In this document: positions 49,496-62,694 of the stretch, piece by piece
How positions within the stretch are numbered: position 1 is the stretch's first letter
Layout: each line of letters starts with the position of its first letter
NCBI GenBank assembly: GCA_002914845.1
Contig: JXTC01000482.1
Span: 1-64,000, forward strand
Length of the DNA: 64,000 nt
From: Trema orientale
Lineage: Eukaryota > Streptophyta > Magnoliopsida > Rosales > Cannabaceae
Direction of reading: 5' to 3'
Translations under genes and position numbers: made by a program
Notes under the pieces: generated by a model
What the model was told of the DNA's origin: nothing
Seen by the model: the letters and a program-made list of their open reading frames with translations, nothing else
The model's database searches: none

Positions 49496-51380
49496 AATTT
49501 TTATTAGTTCTAAATCCTCATTATTTTAACTTTGTACACTTATTTTAATTTTATTTCAAGTTAAAATCACCCCATAACTCCTTTCAAAAGAAAACCCCAT
49601 AACTCCTTTCAAAAAAAAAATAATAATAAATTACCAAGACACGTTAATAGAATACGAATTGTTAAGCAACGTCCAGAAGAGAAATTATGAAATCTTAGAA
49701 ATTAACAATAGAACGAAACTTTCGAAATTTTAGAAGATTTATGGGAAGAGAAAAACAAGTAGTGAAAATTATACTTTGTACGGCATTTTTAGGAAAAAAA
49801 AATTGAAAAAATACGGTGAGATGTGTTTTTTTTTTTTAAGTTTTTAAAGATCTAATACGATTTTTATTAGAAAAATATCATTTTTTAAAATAATATTTAG
49901 AAAATTACCGTTTTTAAAATAGTAACTAATTACCAGTATTCAATTTTTAGATATTAGTAACTAGTAACTAATATATTTATAACTGGTATATAATTGGTAA
50001 CTAGTAGTCAGTAACCAGTTTTCAGAAAGCAGTAACTACTAACTATTTTAAAAATAGTATATTTCTAAAATAATTTTAAAAAGTGGAATTTTTCTAATGA
50101 AAACTATATGGAAAAAAAAAAACTAATCTCCGTATTTTTGTAATTCTTTTGGGTTTTTTATATGTAAAAGTATTAGAAACCAAAACAAGTACCTTTCCTC
50201 CTATGTTTTTCTACAGTACAATGGGCTTTTGAGAGGAAGTTTACCCATATATTTTCTTGGTGTTGCCTAAAGAATTTATAATGTACAACAAAAGAAAAAA
50301 AAAAAAAAAAAACCTTTATTTTAGTCCAAACAAAATTTGTGATTAAAAGTGAAAATTTTCTGACTGAAAAAATAATATTATCACTATGTTGTGATTAAAA
50401 AATTTAGTCATAAAAATTATAGACTAATTGTATTTTCATTCATAATAGATTTTACTATATATAAAAGGTTATGATTAAAAGTATATTAGTGACAATTTGT
50501 GACTAAATATCACTCTTAGTCCAAAATATATATATATTTCGACTATTACCCAAATAATGACTTTTTTTTGTAGTGATAGCCCTGGAGACAAATAAGAGCA
50601 TCGTGGATGACTGCAAAGTGCTAGCATCCCATTTCACTGGTTGTGAATTTATTTACTCTCATTTCTAGCTCTGATAATTATGCTGCTCACAATTTGGGTA
50701 GGGGGTCTCGATCGTTTGCATTTGTCCTCTTTTTTTTCTTGAAAAAAAAATTAAAAAAATATAGATGTTTGTAGTATTACTTTTCATTTCGTTAATTGAA
50801 TCTCCTCTTTGATTTTTTTTAAATTAAAAAGAAAAAGAAAATTCTAAAAATGAATATCGTTGCATGCATTTATTTAATTCTTTAATCTCTAACTCTCTAA
50901 AAGATTTTTGGAGTGTAGGTCAATTATGTTTTCATTTTCCCATATATGTTTTTATTTTCCAGTTCTTGTTAGCTTGAAAATTTAGATATTAAAAGTGAAA
51001 TAGGTGAATGTACAAAATTGGTATTTTTGGAGTATGAGAAATGTACAAAGTAAAACTGTAATTTTTATAACTTATTTTTGTGATTCAAAAAAAATTGAAT
51101 GCTCATAATCTAAACCTTGATGGATTTATATATGACGCAAACATATATCCTGCAAATCCAGGGACTTGTGAACCAATGATGGGATAGTCCTAGTTGTAGA
51201 TTTTTGTCCAGCGGCAACCCACAAGCACGACATGCACCAAACACTAGCACCACCTCTTTATCATGAATTTCAAGAAATTGAATTGGAGTATTGCAACGCA
51301 GTTGTGAAAATTTTCTATTTATTGCTTAATTTGTTCATTATATAGTCATAACATATTCGATCGCTCCAGTATCAAAAGTT
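49496..51380. other. AT-rich DNA with a possible CACTA-type MITE
   Basis: No gene. About 49920-50045 is rich in AGTAACTA/TAGTTACT words related to the 3' segments of the tandem blocks. About 50285-50575 ends GTCATTATTTGGGT-like then TTTTTTTGTAGTG; the CACTACAAAAAAA terminus (minus strand) is typical of CACTA-derived MITEs, but the left end (ACAACAAAAGAAAAAA) is only a weak partner. Similar GTGACTAAA words occur near 28020-28200. Confidence 0.35.
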
Positions 51381-51555
51381 ATAACCATCTCTTTCTGTGT
51401 ATATCTAGTTCTTATATCAACTAATATAATAATAATAATAATAATATAATTTGTGACACTAATGGATAACCATCTCTTTCTGTGTATATCTAGTTCTTAG
51501 CAGATCAACCAATATAATAATAATAATAATGAAAATGATTTGCGACACTCATGGC
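51381..51555. repeat. 85-bp tandem duplication with a TAA microsatellite
   Basis: ATAACCATCTCTTTCTGTGT starts at 51381 and again at 51466; each copy includes an (ATA)n run of different length. Confidence 0.85.
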
Positions 51556-51707
51556 ATGTTTGATAGACGGCCAGAAAAAAGTGAAAGGTATAAGTGATTA
51601 AAGACAAGTACTCATTTAGTAGAAGAGATTATTGGACTTTAATTTATCTTTGCTTGAAGGGTTGTTGGAAAATGGTTGACGATATGATTAATGATATGAG
51701 ATAATTA

Positions 51708-51805
51708 ATTGAGAATGAAAAGATTCATCATATGGAAGAATAAACTCACAAACTCGATTGAGAATGAAAAGATTCATCACATGGAAGAACAAACTCACAA
51801 ACTCG
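51708..51805. repeat. 49-bp tandem duplication
   Basis: ATTGAGAATGAAAAGATTCA at 51708 and 51757, two base differences between the copies. Confidence 0.88.
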
Positions 51806-51904
51806 GTAAGTAGAGGATGACATGAAAGAGCAAATAATAATAGGATTCGTAGTCTATTATACTTTTTGTAGGATTGTCAGCTTCATCTTTGTCATTAGTA
51901 GAAC

Positions 51905-52205
51905 TATAATGCCTTAAGTCCTACATTGAGTATGCTCTGAGAAGATCACATGTATTTAAGTGATGGTTTATAAACCTAAAAGTACCTTAAATAATACTTT
52001 TAGTGAGGCCCATTAGTATTATATTTGGTATCATTGCCGACCCAGTGTAGTCGTGATCGTGGTAAATGCAGACCTTACTCAGAGATTGTATGTGAGCTAT
52101 CTCCCTAAGTCCCACATCGAGTATGCTCTAGGAATATCATAGATATTTAAGTGACGGTCTATGAGCCTAAAAGTATCTCAAGCTAGCACTTTTGGTACCA
52201 AACAA
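51905..52205 (+). mobile_element. TRIM-like miniature LTR element (fossil)
   Basis: Two ~115-bp direct repeats (about 51905-52026 and 52086-52202) share AAGTCCYACATYGAGTATGCTC, TATTTAAGTGAYGGT and CCTAAAAGTA. Right after the first repeat comes TTGGTATCATTGCCGACCC (about 52027), which resembles the plant initiator-tRNA primer-binding site TGGTATCAGAGC. The internal part is only about 60 bp. Small LTRs, a primer site and no genes fit a terminal-repeat retrotransposon in miniature. The repeats differ at many places, so the copy is old. Confidence 0.55.
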
Positions 52206-54990
52206 ACAAGATTTAATTTTTCTTTCCTAGAATTATGTTTGGGATCCCAACTCTAATCCCGACTTTTTAATAAACTTATATGGTATGTGAATTGTCGCCA
52301 TTCAATAGCGATATTATTAAATTTACTTGTGATAAGTTCTAATACACTAATTAAATACAGACAACTTAGATGCTATATATGTTAGTATTAAAAATTTAGG
52401 ATAATAATTGGAATATCTAGTATCATTCTTATATTTTTTATCCCTATAGATTAAAAGGAAAAAAAATATTTTGCAAACTAATGGATCAGAAAAAAGCACA
52501 TCCTCATACTAAAATGTCTAACCATTCAATACCAAATTTCTTTAGAACAAATAAATAAATAATTTCCAGACTAATTTGAGAGTCATTTACTAAGGTGCTT
52601 ACCTTATATAACCTATAGGGGTCATTTTCAATGAGAAATCAACAATCTTAAAATAAAAGGGTCTATTCCTATTGAATGGGAAAAAATTTTCTATAATTTG
52701 CTCTCATAATGTATACAAGAATTAATTTTTCCCCGTCAATGGGAAATCAGTACGAGATTTTAAATTTTAATTTGATCACCATAATTGAATGTATAGTTGT
52801 TACAAAGATTAATGATTTATTGATCAATTCTCATTGAAATTTATTGAAGCATTTCATAGAACATAAAATGTTGATTTGTTTGTTGTTTGTACTTAGTTCC
52901 ATACTGTTTAGAGATATCATATGGGTCATACCATTGCCCATAAACAGTATGTCTTATTCATACTTTGTACTATACTTGGCACAACCTAATAAAATACCAT
53001 GTTGTACTTATGCTTGCTCAAGCTTTTAAACTTGGTTCTTATAGCAAAATGACTAAATTTTGACTCATTCTAAGTAAATATCTTTTTTTTCAAATATTCT
53101 AGTCATTTTACTAGTATATTAGTGTATATACCAAGTATAAAATATGATATACCCAATATAAAAACTAATATACTAAGTACGTAAACTAAAATTAGTATAT
53201 GAGTAAATATACTAAGTTTAAAAATATATATAATTGACCATTTAACTATAAGAAGAGAAAAACGAGCATTTATTAAAACGAAGTTTAGAAAATGGTCGTA
53301 TACCATAATTTATCTGAAAAGCCTTAAGCCTGACATGGCCTACATGCACATGCTTATGTTAGGCTCATAATGTGCAAAACATAATGAACTCAATTTAAAA
53401 TTAATTGCAAATTTTAGTTGATTAAAATTATTCCAATAAGTTAACAAATGTTTTAATATCAATTTCGGTGGGAGAACTTATATTTAATTTTCCTGCAGTT
53501 GTTGTTCCAATTTAGTAATAATTAATAGTAAAATACTTTATTATTCTATAAATTATAAAAATAGATATATAAGATTGATTAAATGAAAAAATAAAATATT
53601 TTTCAAATACCTAATGCCACGTTTTATGGGTAGTGCTGGCCATACATATGTTGTACTCGCGCCCGATATCATGCCGTGTTGTACCAGTCTATAGAACCTA
53701 AAAATATGAGCTCAATATGGCCGAAAGTTACTTTGTGCTTTGTGCCATATTATGCCTAGCAAAAACTTTTTCATATCCTGCTATGTGCCTAATGGACAAA
53801 CCATCTTATTTGACATCTCTATTATCATTAATTTTTTATACTTATTCTTTTTCATTCCTTTTTTCCATAGCTATTGCCATTGAGAACTAAGTCCTAAGAT
53901 TTCTTATATAATTTTGAATAAAAATTTTCAATTCTTTTCGTTTGGAAGTATAAATAAATCTTATTATGCTTTATTAAATAATCCAATATATTTAATTCTC
54001 GTTAAATGCGACATCATAAAAGACCATGAAAAAAAAAACCATGCAAAACTGTCCAATACCAAGCAAATTACATTAATCCTCATTACATACCTAAACGAAA
54101 CCAAATTTTAGCAAAGAAAAGAAAATATTCCTTCACAACTATTGAGAAGTATCATTTTCTCGAAGGTTATTTGTTAGGGTCTTTACCAATAAAAGTTCAT
54201 TTTCAATAACACTTCAACAATTTTAAATACCTTTAGAGATAAATTGTAAAAACTAGGCCATTTAAAAATGTGTTTTAGTAAAAGATTTACTTTTAATTTT
54301 AATGGTTCGACGAATTTGGTCGAGTTATAACTTAAAAATACTATTTTGTAAAGTACTTTAATAGACTAGCAAAGTTATAACTTAAAATAGGCTATTTTGC
54401 ACTTCAAAATGTAACTTTCTCAAATTCTCATAAAAATGTTAGTCCCTGTATGTCAATAAAGAGAGAAAAAAAATAAAAATCATATCCCTACTGTAGTACT
54501 ATCTCACATATACACATGTTATATGTATATATATCTACACCAAATCTTTAAAAAGGTTTTTTAAATCCACAAAGTCTCCATTTTCACACGTACGTAATGT
54601 AAGGTATTGAAACCAATGTATACACATTAATGAATATATACAATATATATAATCTATTTTATCATATGCAGTTGGTGAGACGTGGCAAGATTTAATTTGT
54701 CTAGAAATGTATAAAAACCACGGGACATTAAAAAAGCACAATAATTATATGAAAGGATGGATGAGTCTAAAACGATATGAGTAAAGCCTATGAGTAGGTT
54801 AATTAAATAGAGGTTTGTGGATTGTATGATGGGGCCTTTGGATTTTTGTGACTCTTGGAGGAATTTGGTGGTTGATTGCATTTTTATTGGATATACACAA
54901 AATAACAGTATTTATCAGTTTCTTGTGTATGAGTCACAAATTCTATACATGCTTAAAAACACAGTAATGGAATTTAGAAATCCATAATTC
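52206..54990. other. AT-rich intergenic DNA, no gene recognised
   Basis: No supported gene. About 53320-53820 contains words such as CATGGCC, GCCATATTATGCCTAGC and ATCATGCCGTG that suggest the two arms of a decayed hAT-like MITE, but no ends could be fixed. Confidence 0.4.
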
Positions 54991-54999
54991 TTTGAACAT

Positions 55000-57330
55000 A
55001 TATTTCTATATAGATCCAAAGAAGAGTCAAGTTCATTCAACAACCTGTGTTTTCTTTTATTATCAATGGTGTTGCTAGAGGTTGCTAGACTTTTCAAAGA
55101 GGATTACGACAAGGGTATCCTTTATCACCCTATCTCTTTTCTCTTTCTTATTTGTGCAGAAAGTTTTTTCTCTTTATTGAATGAAGAAGAAAAGCGTAAG
55201 AAGATCACATGGTTCTCTTGTGCGGGTGGACCAAGAGTGAGTCATTTTTTTTTTGCTGACGATAGCTTGATTTTCTGCAAAGCTAGTGCTACCTAATGTC
55301 AATTTGTTGTTTAGATGCTTAAAGAATATGAATAGGCTTTCGGGGCAATATATGAATATGGAAAAGTCCTCAGTCACTTTCAGTCCTAATGTTCAGGAGG
55401 ATATGAGGGTGGCTATCCAGGAGATACTAAGGTTGGAAACTTGTCGCTCTCACACAAAGTATCTAGGGTTACCCTCCATTATTGGGAGAAAGAAAAACCT
55501 GGCTCAAATGTATAAAATAGATAGGTCGTGGAAAAGATTACAATTATGTACTAAGATGTTTTCTACGGGAAGGTAAGGAGGTTTTGATTAAAATTAAGCC
55601 ATTGCAATGGTGATATGTACTTACATGATGGGTCTGTTTCATATTTCCTAGAACTTTTGTGTTTGAATTTACAGGCTACATTAGCCAAATTTTGGTGATG
55701 AGAGATGGGAAGTGCTTTGTTTGTCTAAACATAAAGGAAGATTAGAGTTTAGAGATCTAGAAGCTTTTAATCAAGCTTTACTTGCAAAGCAAGGGGTAGA
55801 GAATTCTCAATTATCCAAGTTGTTTGATGGCGAGGGTGCTCAAATCTAAATATTTTAAGAATTGCTCCTTCTTAGAAGTGGGTGAAGGATCAAACTTCTC
55901 ATATATATGGAGGAGTATCTGGTAGGATATAGAGGATCTTTTGTTGGGTGCTAAATAGGGACTGGAAATAGAAAGAGTGTTAATCCCTTCCAAGGCCCAT
56001 GGCTACATAGACCATCCACCTTTCTCCCTATTACTCCTAGTAGTGGACTATCTAATTCTTGGCGGGCAGTAGAATTCTTGTTTGTGGAACCAAAGAAATA
56101 TAATGAGTATCAAGTCTTTTGGGAAGTAAAAAGCAATCTTATTCCTAGTATCCCTCTAAATTTAAGCGATAAAGAGGACTTTTGTTTCTTGGCATTATGA
56201 CAAATATGGACAGTATACGGTGAGGTCTGGTTATAAGGCCATATATATATAATAGATTCGTTGCAGGATGTTGGTCCCTCTATATCTCTTTTATTCAGGT
56301 GCTGGTGGTTCGGTTTATGGAGGCTTCTTATCCCTCTAAAATAAAATTTTTTCTATGGAGTGTTTCATGGCATTCTTCCTATAGCAGCTACTTTTAATGG
56401 GAGGGGTATTAATTGTTCTAATATATGTTTTCGGTGTGGAGGTGAAAAGGAGTCTATATCTCATGCTCTCTTCTAATGTCCGTTCTCGATAGCCTACTGG
56501 GAGATTAGTCCCTTGTACACGATGATAGTATAGAACAAGGATCACCATCATGGAGAGTTATTGCTCTTATATTTTCCAATGGCTTCCTCAGGAGGAGTTC
56601 GAAACTGTTGTTGTGTTTCTTTGGAGTTTATGGAATGAGAGGAATGCAGTATGACATGGAGCTGGTTGTCGTAAGCTAGAGGAATTAATTCCGTGATATA
56701 GTATAGGGCATTTCCATTTTTGAATTTAGCTAGGAAGCTGGGGTGGATATATTAAGACTCCTGCAACTAGGCCTGTTGGAAGCCATGAAAAATGGCGGTG
56801 CCCTCCATCTGGTAAGCTCAAACTCAATTTTGATGCCTCTGTGAATTTGACTCTGGGATATGTACAAAAGTAGGTGCAGTTGTAAGGAATGATGCATGCG
56901 GGTCTTGTGATTGATATGCTCTCCAAATTTATTCCAGTCTTTCAAAGTCCTCATGTTGCTGAGTTAATGGCTATGAGAGAAGCATTGCACTGGTGTAAAG
57001 AAAAGGGTTTTGATATCTTTAATATGGATTAATAATTGTTTCAATGCCATTGCTAATGCAGAAGTTGGCTTTTCAACAGGTGACATTTTGGTTACGGATA
57101 TCCAATTTTTGGTTAGTAGTTACAGCGTAGGTTCTTGCCTCTTTGTCAGATAACAAGGTAGCCCGTACACTTGCAATGTTATGTTTTATAGCAGACTTTT
57201 ATTCAATTTCAACGGATGTAATTCTTAGGTGTATTACCCATCTAGTGGGTAGTGGCTGATGGTTTGAATTAATAAAAATTAAAACCTTCACCTTGCGGAA
57301 AAAAATAAAAAAATAAAAAAAATAAACTAA
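55000..57330 (+). mobile_element. L1-type LINE, 5' truncated and decayed
   Basis: Translated pieces in all three + frames follow the order of plant L1 ORF2: reverse transcriptase with INGVARG, GLRQG, FLICAESFFSLLNE, RVSHFFFADDSLIFC (the FADD catalytic motif, about 55240-55275), YLGLPSIIGR; then [33 protein letters not shown]; a zinc-binding-type tail (CFRCGGE..ESISHAL); then an RNase H piece (KWRCPPSGKLKLNFDAS, about 56788-56840). Many stops and frameshifts. No endonuclease part, so it is 5' truncated as is usual. It ends in an A-rich tail at about 57297-57330. Dead copy. Confidence 0.9.
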
Positions 57331-58814
57331 GGGACATTGTTATGATTAACCGGTACAAGAAAAAACTAAATAATTATAATAATATAGAAAATAGCTATAG
57401 GAGCGGAGAGAAAAGGTACGCATATACTTAATTAATATGAATATATGGTTCTCAATTGATGAGGCATCTTGAAAAGAACAGCTGTCCATTTCCATGACAA
57501 TATATATATATATATATATACATGTTAGCATTCACTATAATTTTGATGTTAAAATTTGGATTTTGACATTTCCCAGCAAAAGAATAAAAAGTTAGATTGC
57601 CATGACATAAAGGAAGACAACCGAAAATGATTCAACTCTGTTTGTAATGATCAAAGGTTTCAGATTTAGATATAAAGAGGGAGTTAAGGAATAATGATAT
57701 CTTTGTAAGCAAAAGTTATAGCTTATGACATAATTACGTCCGCAGAAATCATATAAAATTAACCTCTTATATACATATGTATATATACAGTATGTTGATC
57801 CCGGAAATTGGGCTTTGGAAAATTAGTTTAATTTGTTTGTCAAGAAAAATAGTCTATTTAACTTAAAAATAATGCTAAGAATTTCAACTGTTATTCCACA
57901 TTTTTAATACCAATACGTACGCAATATAAGTTGTCATCATTCAATTAGTGGATAATATTGTCGCCATCATTCAATTAGTAGATATTATTGTAGATGCCAA
58001 ATCCTACGATTGAATTTATAAAGAGTCCATGACCACTTGTAATCCTACATCCAGAAAAAATAATTTTAGGTTAATTTTTGGGTTGTGCTCTTGAGAGCTG
58101 CCTATATACCCTTTACAGGGATCAAACCATAATGTAGTTCTGATTTTCTGCAAGAGCGAAAAATCAGTAGAGGTCGTGTATAGAGAGAATAGGCTAGAAA
58201 AAAAAAAGGATATGAAGATGCAGAATGAAGAAGAAGACTGCGTATTTATAAAAAAATAAAAGATGTTTTATAAATAGGAAACTCTATTAATTAGATAATT
58301 AATAATAATTATCTTTTAGGTAACCTAGTCATATTAGGATACTTACTAGATAATACCTGATTTAAAATATAATTAACTGATAATCATAAATAATAGTTAC
58401 CTTTTTTCTGAAATAGAGACCCCATAAAAGCACAAATACCTTTTGTAGGCCACATATAGGCCCTAAAATGAGTAATACGAATTTTATTCCTAATAATTAT
58501 TAAATTTATTTGTAATAAGTTCTACTATACTAATTGAATAATAACAATTCACATACCACGTATAATGCTATAAAGAATTTGAAATAATAATTAAGACTCT
58601 TAATATTATCCTACCTTAATGTTGGAACTAACAGAGTTCTAATTAAAAAGTTGAAAATGTTTTTCATTCAGATTTGACAAAATTAATTCTTGCGCGGTAC
58701 AAGTACATAATATATAACGTGCCATGTATTGCCATAAAGAAAACATTTGTTATAATGTACGTTTTCGAAATGTAAGTTACGCATCCATGATATCCATCAG
58801 AACAACATCCCGGG
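57331..58814. other. AT-rich intergenic DNA, no gene recognised
   Basis: Contains a (TA)n run at about 57500-57520 and a near-exact short repeat (CATCATTCAATTAGT at about 57934 and 57964). Nothing coding was recognised. Confidence 0.4.
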
Positions 58815-59381
58815 TAGAGCTGGTAATTTTCTACATGATACGACGATACGACTCGAAAACGACACGAAATAAATGAATTTTGGTGACCCATTTAATTTTC
58901 GTGTCAATTTCGGGTTGACATGTGTAACACGTATAATAAACGGGTGGGTTTCGGATTAACCTGCTTAATTCGAAAATGACACGTGTAACCCGTTTAATTA
59001 AACATGTCGTTTTCCTGTCATGTCAACACGACACTAATACGACACATTTATTAATATTTTAATATATTAAACGTGATTTTAATTAATTCTAAGCATATTT
59101 ATAGGAGCAAAATTAAATTAAGTAGTTATAATCGTGCTAAATTAGAATAATCGTGTCAATTTTGAATAATCGTGTCAAATGGGTCATAATATGACACATG
59201 ACACGTTTATTAAACGGGTTACACGTGTCGTGTCGTATTATACGTGTATTAATTATGCCGTATTCGAGTTTAAATTTTTTACACGTTTATTAATTGTGTC
59301 GTATTCGGGTTAGGTATTATCATGTCGTGTCATAATCGTATCGATCCGAACACGACACGATAACACGAATTACCAGCCCTA
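58815..59381. mobile_element. hAT-type MITE (567 bp) with 8-bp TSD
   Basis: Starts TAGAGCTGGTAATT and ends AATTACCAGCCCTA, with a perfect 8-bp target duplication ATCCCGGG at 58807-58814 and 59382-59389. Inner sequence is full of ACACGACACG / CGTGTCGTGT words in opposite orientations, so it can fold back along much of its length. TAGGGCTGGTAATT termini and 8-bp duplications are typical of plant hAT MITEs. No transposase. Confidence 0.9.
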
Positions 59382-59539
59382 ATCCCGGGCAAATCATAAA
59401 CTAGCCACGTCCAATGAATATAGAATTAAATATACTGTCGCTCGATCTCGGAGTCTACTGTGAAAGTCACGTTAGATAATTTTAAAATGTTGTTAGGCAT
59501 GTATGAATGAATGATACTATGGAATATTATGGCATGTTT

Positions 59540-59840
59540 ATTAAAAGATAATGGCAGTTATATTTTTGGGTAATAATACAAATTCATATGTTCACCAAAA
59601 TATGAGAATATGTGCGAAGTATACAACTTAATAATTATAACAAAGAACGAAATTCTGACTTGTAAAAGTAAATAATACTAAATTATATATTTTGTCAATA
59701 ATTATATTGAATTGAATGTGAGCAGATTAGCAAAATAACTGCACAATTCAGGAGGCATTATTATGTAAGTTGAAAGTTTAAAGGCTATAGAGGTACAAAT
59801 TAAATGAGTACAATTCAGGGGTCATTACTTTAATTTTCCC
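59540..59840. repeat. dispersed repeat, member 3 of a local family
   Basis: Shares AAGTAAATAATRCYAAATTAT and CATTATTATGTAAGTTRAAA with the block at 17230-17760. Non-coding. Confidence 0.4.
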
Positions 59841-60747
59841 TCCACTTTAAAAAGATATATACTTTTAAAAAGACAATTTAGTAAATTTAACATATTCGTA
59901 TTACTTTCTTGAGTTAAGTAAACCTATGATGATATTTGATGAATATAATTCTCTTTCTTTTTAATTTTAGATAGACAACATAATACTTGATTCGGAAAAG
60001 AAAAAAAAAATAAACAACATGATACAAATAATAATTTTCATACCTTTTTATTTTATTTGTACTCAATTCTCCTTTTTATTTAGATTCTGATCACGATGAA
60101 ATAAACGTGTTATTATTGTAGTGACACTTCACAACTCCTAACGTGCCACTATATTATATAGAGGTGAAGCATAAGTCTTCAGGGATTAATATAATGCACT
60201 TCTCTTTCAGTTTGATCCATAATATCTGAAGAAGTTTTGCAGAGAGATTGGTTATTAATTTCAATAGTGGATAGCAGACTCGTCATTTGTGGTACACTCC
60301 TTTAATATCAAATCGAAAGATATTGTTCCTTGGCGTCTTTGCTCTTAGTGATCATTATGCTTGTAATATTGTCTTTCCCATATGGAAATTCGGATTTCAC
60401 ATATCTCTAAAGGAAGAGAATTAATCAGGTTAGAGATAAGTTGATTAGTTAGCTTCTTATGGTCTTATGGCTTTATGTTTATATATGTATTGATGACGCT
60501 CTTTCAGATTTCATCTCTAATCTAGTTGTTAAGGAGCTTTGATTTCGTTGCCCTTTTATCACTTCAGTTAACAACTCGCATAATGTGTACTACTTTTCTC
60601 GTCTAGAATTTTTTCTATTGAGTTTTTTCTGTTCAGATTCTAATGAGACATATTATGAGATGGTGATATCAAAGGATTGTTACGGCAGAGCTAGATGCAT
60701 ACCCAGCTGAGTTTTTTTTTTTTTTTTTTTTTTTTGGGATGTTAGTC
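59841..60747. other. intergenic DNA, no gene recognised
   Basis: No recognisable coding segment. A 22-base T run at about 60714-60735 directly precedes the SINE target site. Confidence 0.4.
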
Positions 60748-60908
60748 TTTTTTTTTAAAAAAAGTGGGGCTTAACTAATGACCACCACTTACTACAAATT
60801 TAAAGGAAAATAACACACACACATTACCAAGGCTTGAACCCCTGACCCTCCCAAACTCATACACACATCCCTCAAGTTTTGGACTAACTGAACTAGTCCC
60901 AGTTGGTG
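60748..60908 (-). mobile_element. tRNA-derived SINE, second copy
   Basis: Same family as the SINE at 36161-36318: on the minus strand CCAACTGGGACTAGTTCAGTT (A box) and GGGGTTCAAGCC (B box), with the tail rich in A. Flanks GGGATGTTAGTC (60736-60747) and GGGACGTTCGTC (60909-60920) look like a diverged target duplication, so this copy is older than the one in the WAK intron. Confidence 0.8.
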
Positions 60909-60920
60909 GGGACGTTCGTC

Positions 60921-62492
60921 CTTATTCAGCTATTTTTTTACACTTTTTTTCGGCATATTGTTTTTGACACTTTTTTTAGGTATATATATATATACCTTTC
61001 TTTTAGGCTTATTAGGTAGAGAAGGGGATATAGATATCAGGTGCCAAAATAGTTGGGATATTCTTCCCTCATTATCATTCTTTTTTGGGCAGTTTTATTA
61101 TAAAATAAAAATGTTTGAATTGAAGAATTTAATTTCAGCAAGCATATACATGAATTTTTTTAAAAACAAATATTAGGACAAACAATACATTGTGCGTTTT
61201 TTTTAAAGAAAATTATTTTCATTCAATAAATGTCAATCTGTACATAAGATTTAGATGAGATTTTCTTCATCCAACAAAAATTTATGATAACAAATAGCAC
61301 CTAAAATATGAGATAAAAAAAACTATAATCATTAAAGATAATCAGTTCTAATTCAGTATATATAATGATAAAACAACTCAACTTAATTATAAGGTAATAC
61401 AAATACTCTCAACAAAATGAGAAACCTATCCAAATACATAATTTATATTTAAGAGAAAACATATATACATATAATTCTCCACCGCAAAGGAATTAATGCA
61501 TGTGCGGCAGAGCAAATAAAATTTGTGTACTCTTGTTCTTGTTTTCTACGTATGCTTTCACAAAAATTAAAGTCTTTTTTTTTTTTGGGAAGATTTGTTA
61601 ATACTTAAAGGGATTAGATGTAATTAAAATCAAAGATGATACAAAGTGCAAGAGTTGGGAGAGGAAAGAATCGAGAGAGCAGATTCCACAAATTTTGGCA
61701 AACAATATTCCAATATATAGCATTTTTCCAATATAGCATTTCTTCTTTCTTTGCGTATGGTATCTTGATTATCTATCTTGATCTCTTTTCACTTCCTTCT
61801 CAATTTCAATGTTATCTGTCAAGTCTTTCATTTTATTAAACATATATACACACATTTGGCAAAAGGTAAATAATTAGCACAAGCTCTAGCTCTAGACTTC
61901 TAATTATGAACTTGAGTGAGCTAATCTCCCCCGTTAACAATTATTTTGTTGTTTCTCAAAAGATGCATACACCTTGTCATTAGTAATTATCATTTACTAG
62001 GTAATTAAATAAATTAAAACATGTATAGATCTTCAAAATAAAATTTAATTTGCTAAAGTTTTTATGAAGACGACAAAAGAGGATACCGTCTCATCCATAT
62101 AAGATAACCACTTCTAGATTCAGCTCTCCAATCATTTAACTTTTGACGCATTGGTGATTTTGCAATCCTCTTCATTCGTCTTTTTGAAACAGAAAAGCTA
62201 ATTAGCAAGTGTCAACCTTGCTTTGTTGAAATCAGCTTGATCTTTCGTACAATTTATTATACCCCCCACAAAACACTTCATCCACTTTCAAGTTTCTTTC
62301 TCGTATATAAATCTTCACTCACACACCAAAATGTAATAAAGTACCTATATAGCTACGAAATAACTATAATACATATAACGCTAAATCTATAGAGAAATTC
62401 ATTGAAGATTTACTTCTCAAAAGTAAATGTATCAATATCTTTAAAAAATACCACACAACTTTAATTTATTTAAAATATTGTCCCCATCTCCC
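60921..62492. other. AT-rich intergenic DNA upstream of the cytochrome b561 gene
   Basis: No gene recognised. The open frames here have no known domain. Likely includes the distal promoter of the gene at 62695. Confidence 0.4.
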
Positions 62493-62558
62493 TATATATA
62501 TATATATATATATATGTCTTAGTGTCCAACTGAAGAAATGATTTAGACTCTGAGAGAG

Positions 62559-62598
<40 letters not shown>

Positions 62599-62694
62599 TA
62601 GTGGAGTACCATATAATATTTAATTTTGATAAGTTTCGTTTAACTAGCTAGCTAGCCTTACTAATTTCATCAACTTGGTATATATTGATCAAGA
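62493..62694 (+). promoter_or_regulatory. core promoter and leader of the cytochrome b561-domain gene
   Basis: A (TA)n tract at 62493-62515 (likely TATA region) and a (GA)n tract at 62551-62597 (GAGA-type leader element, common in plant 5' UTRs), followed by TAGCTAGCTAGC at about 62644-62655 and the start codon at 62695. Confidence 0.45.
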
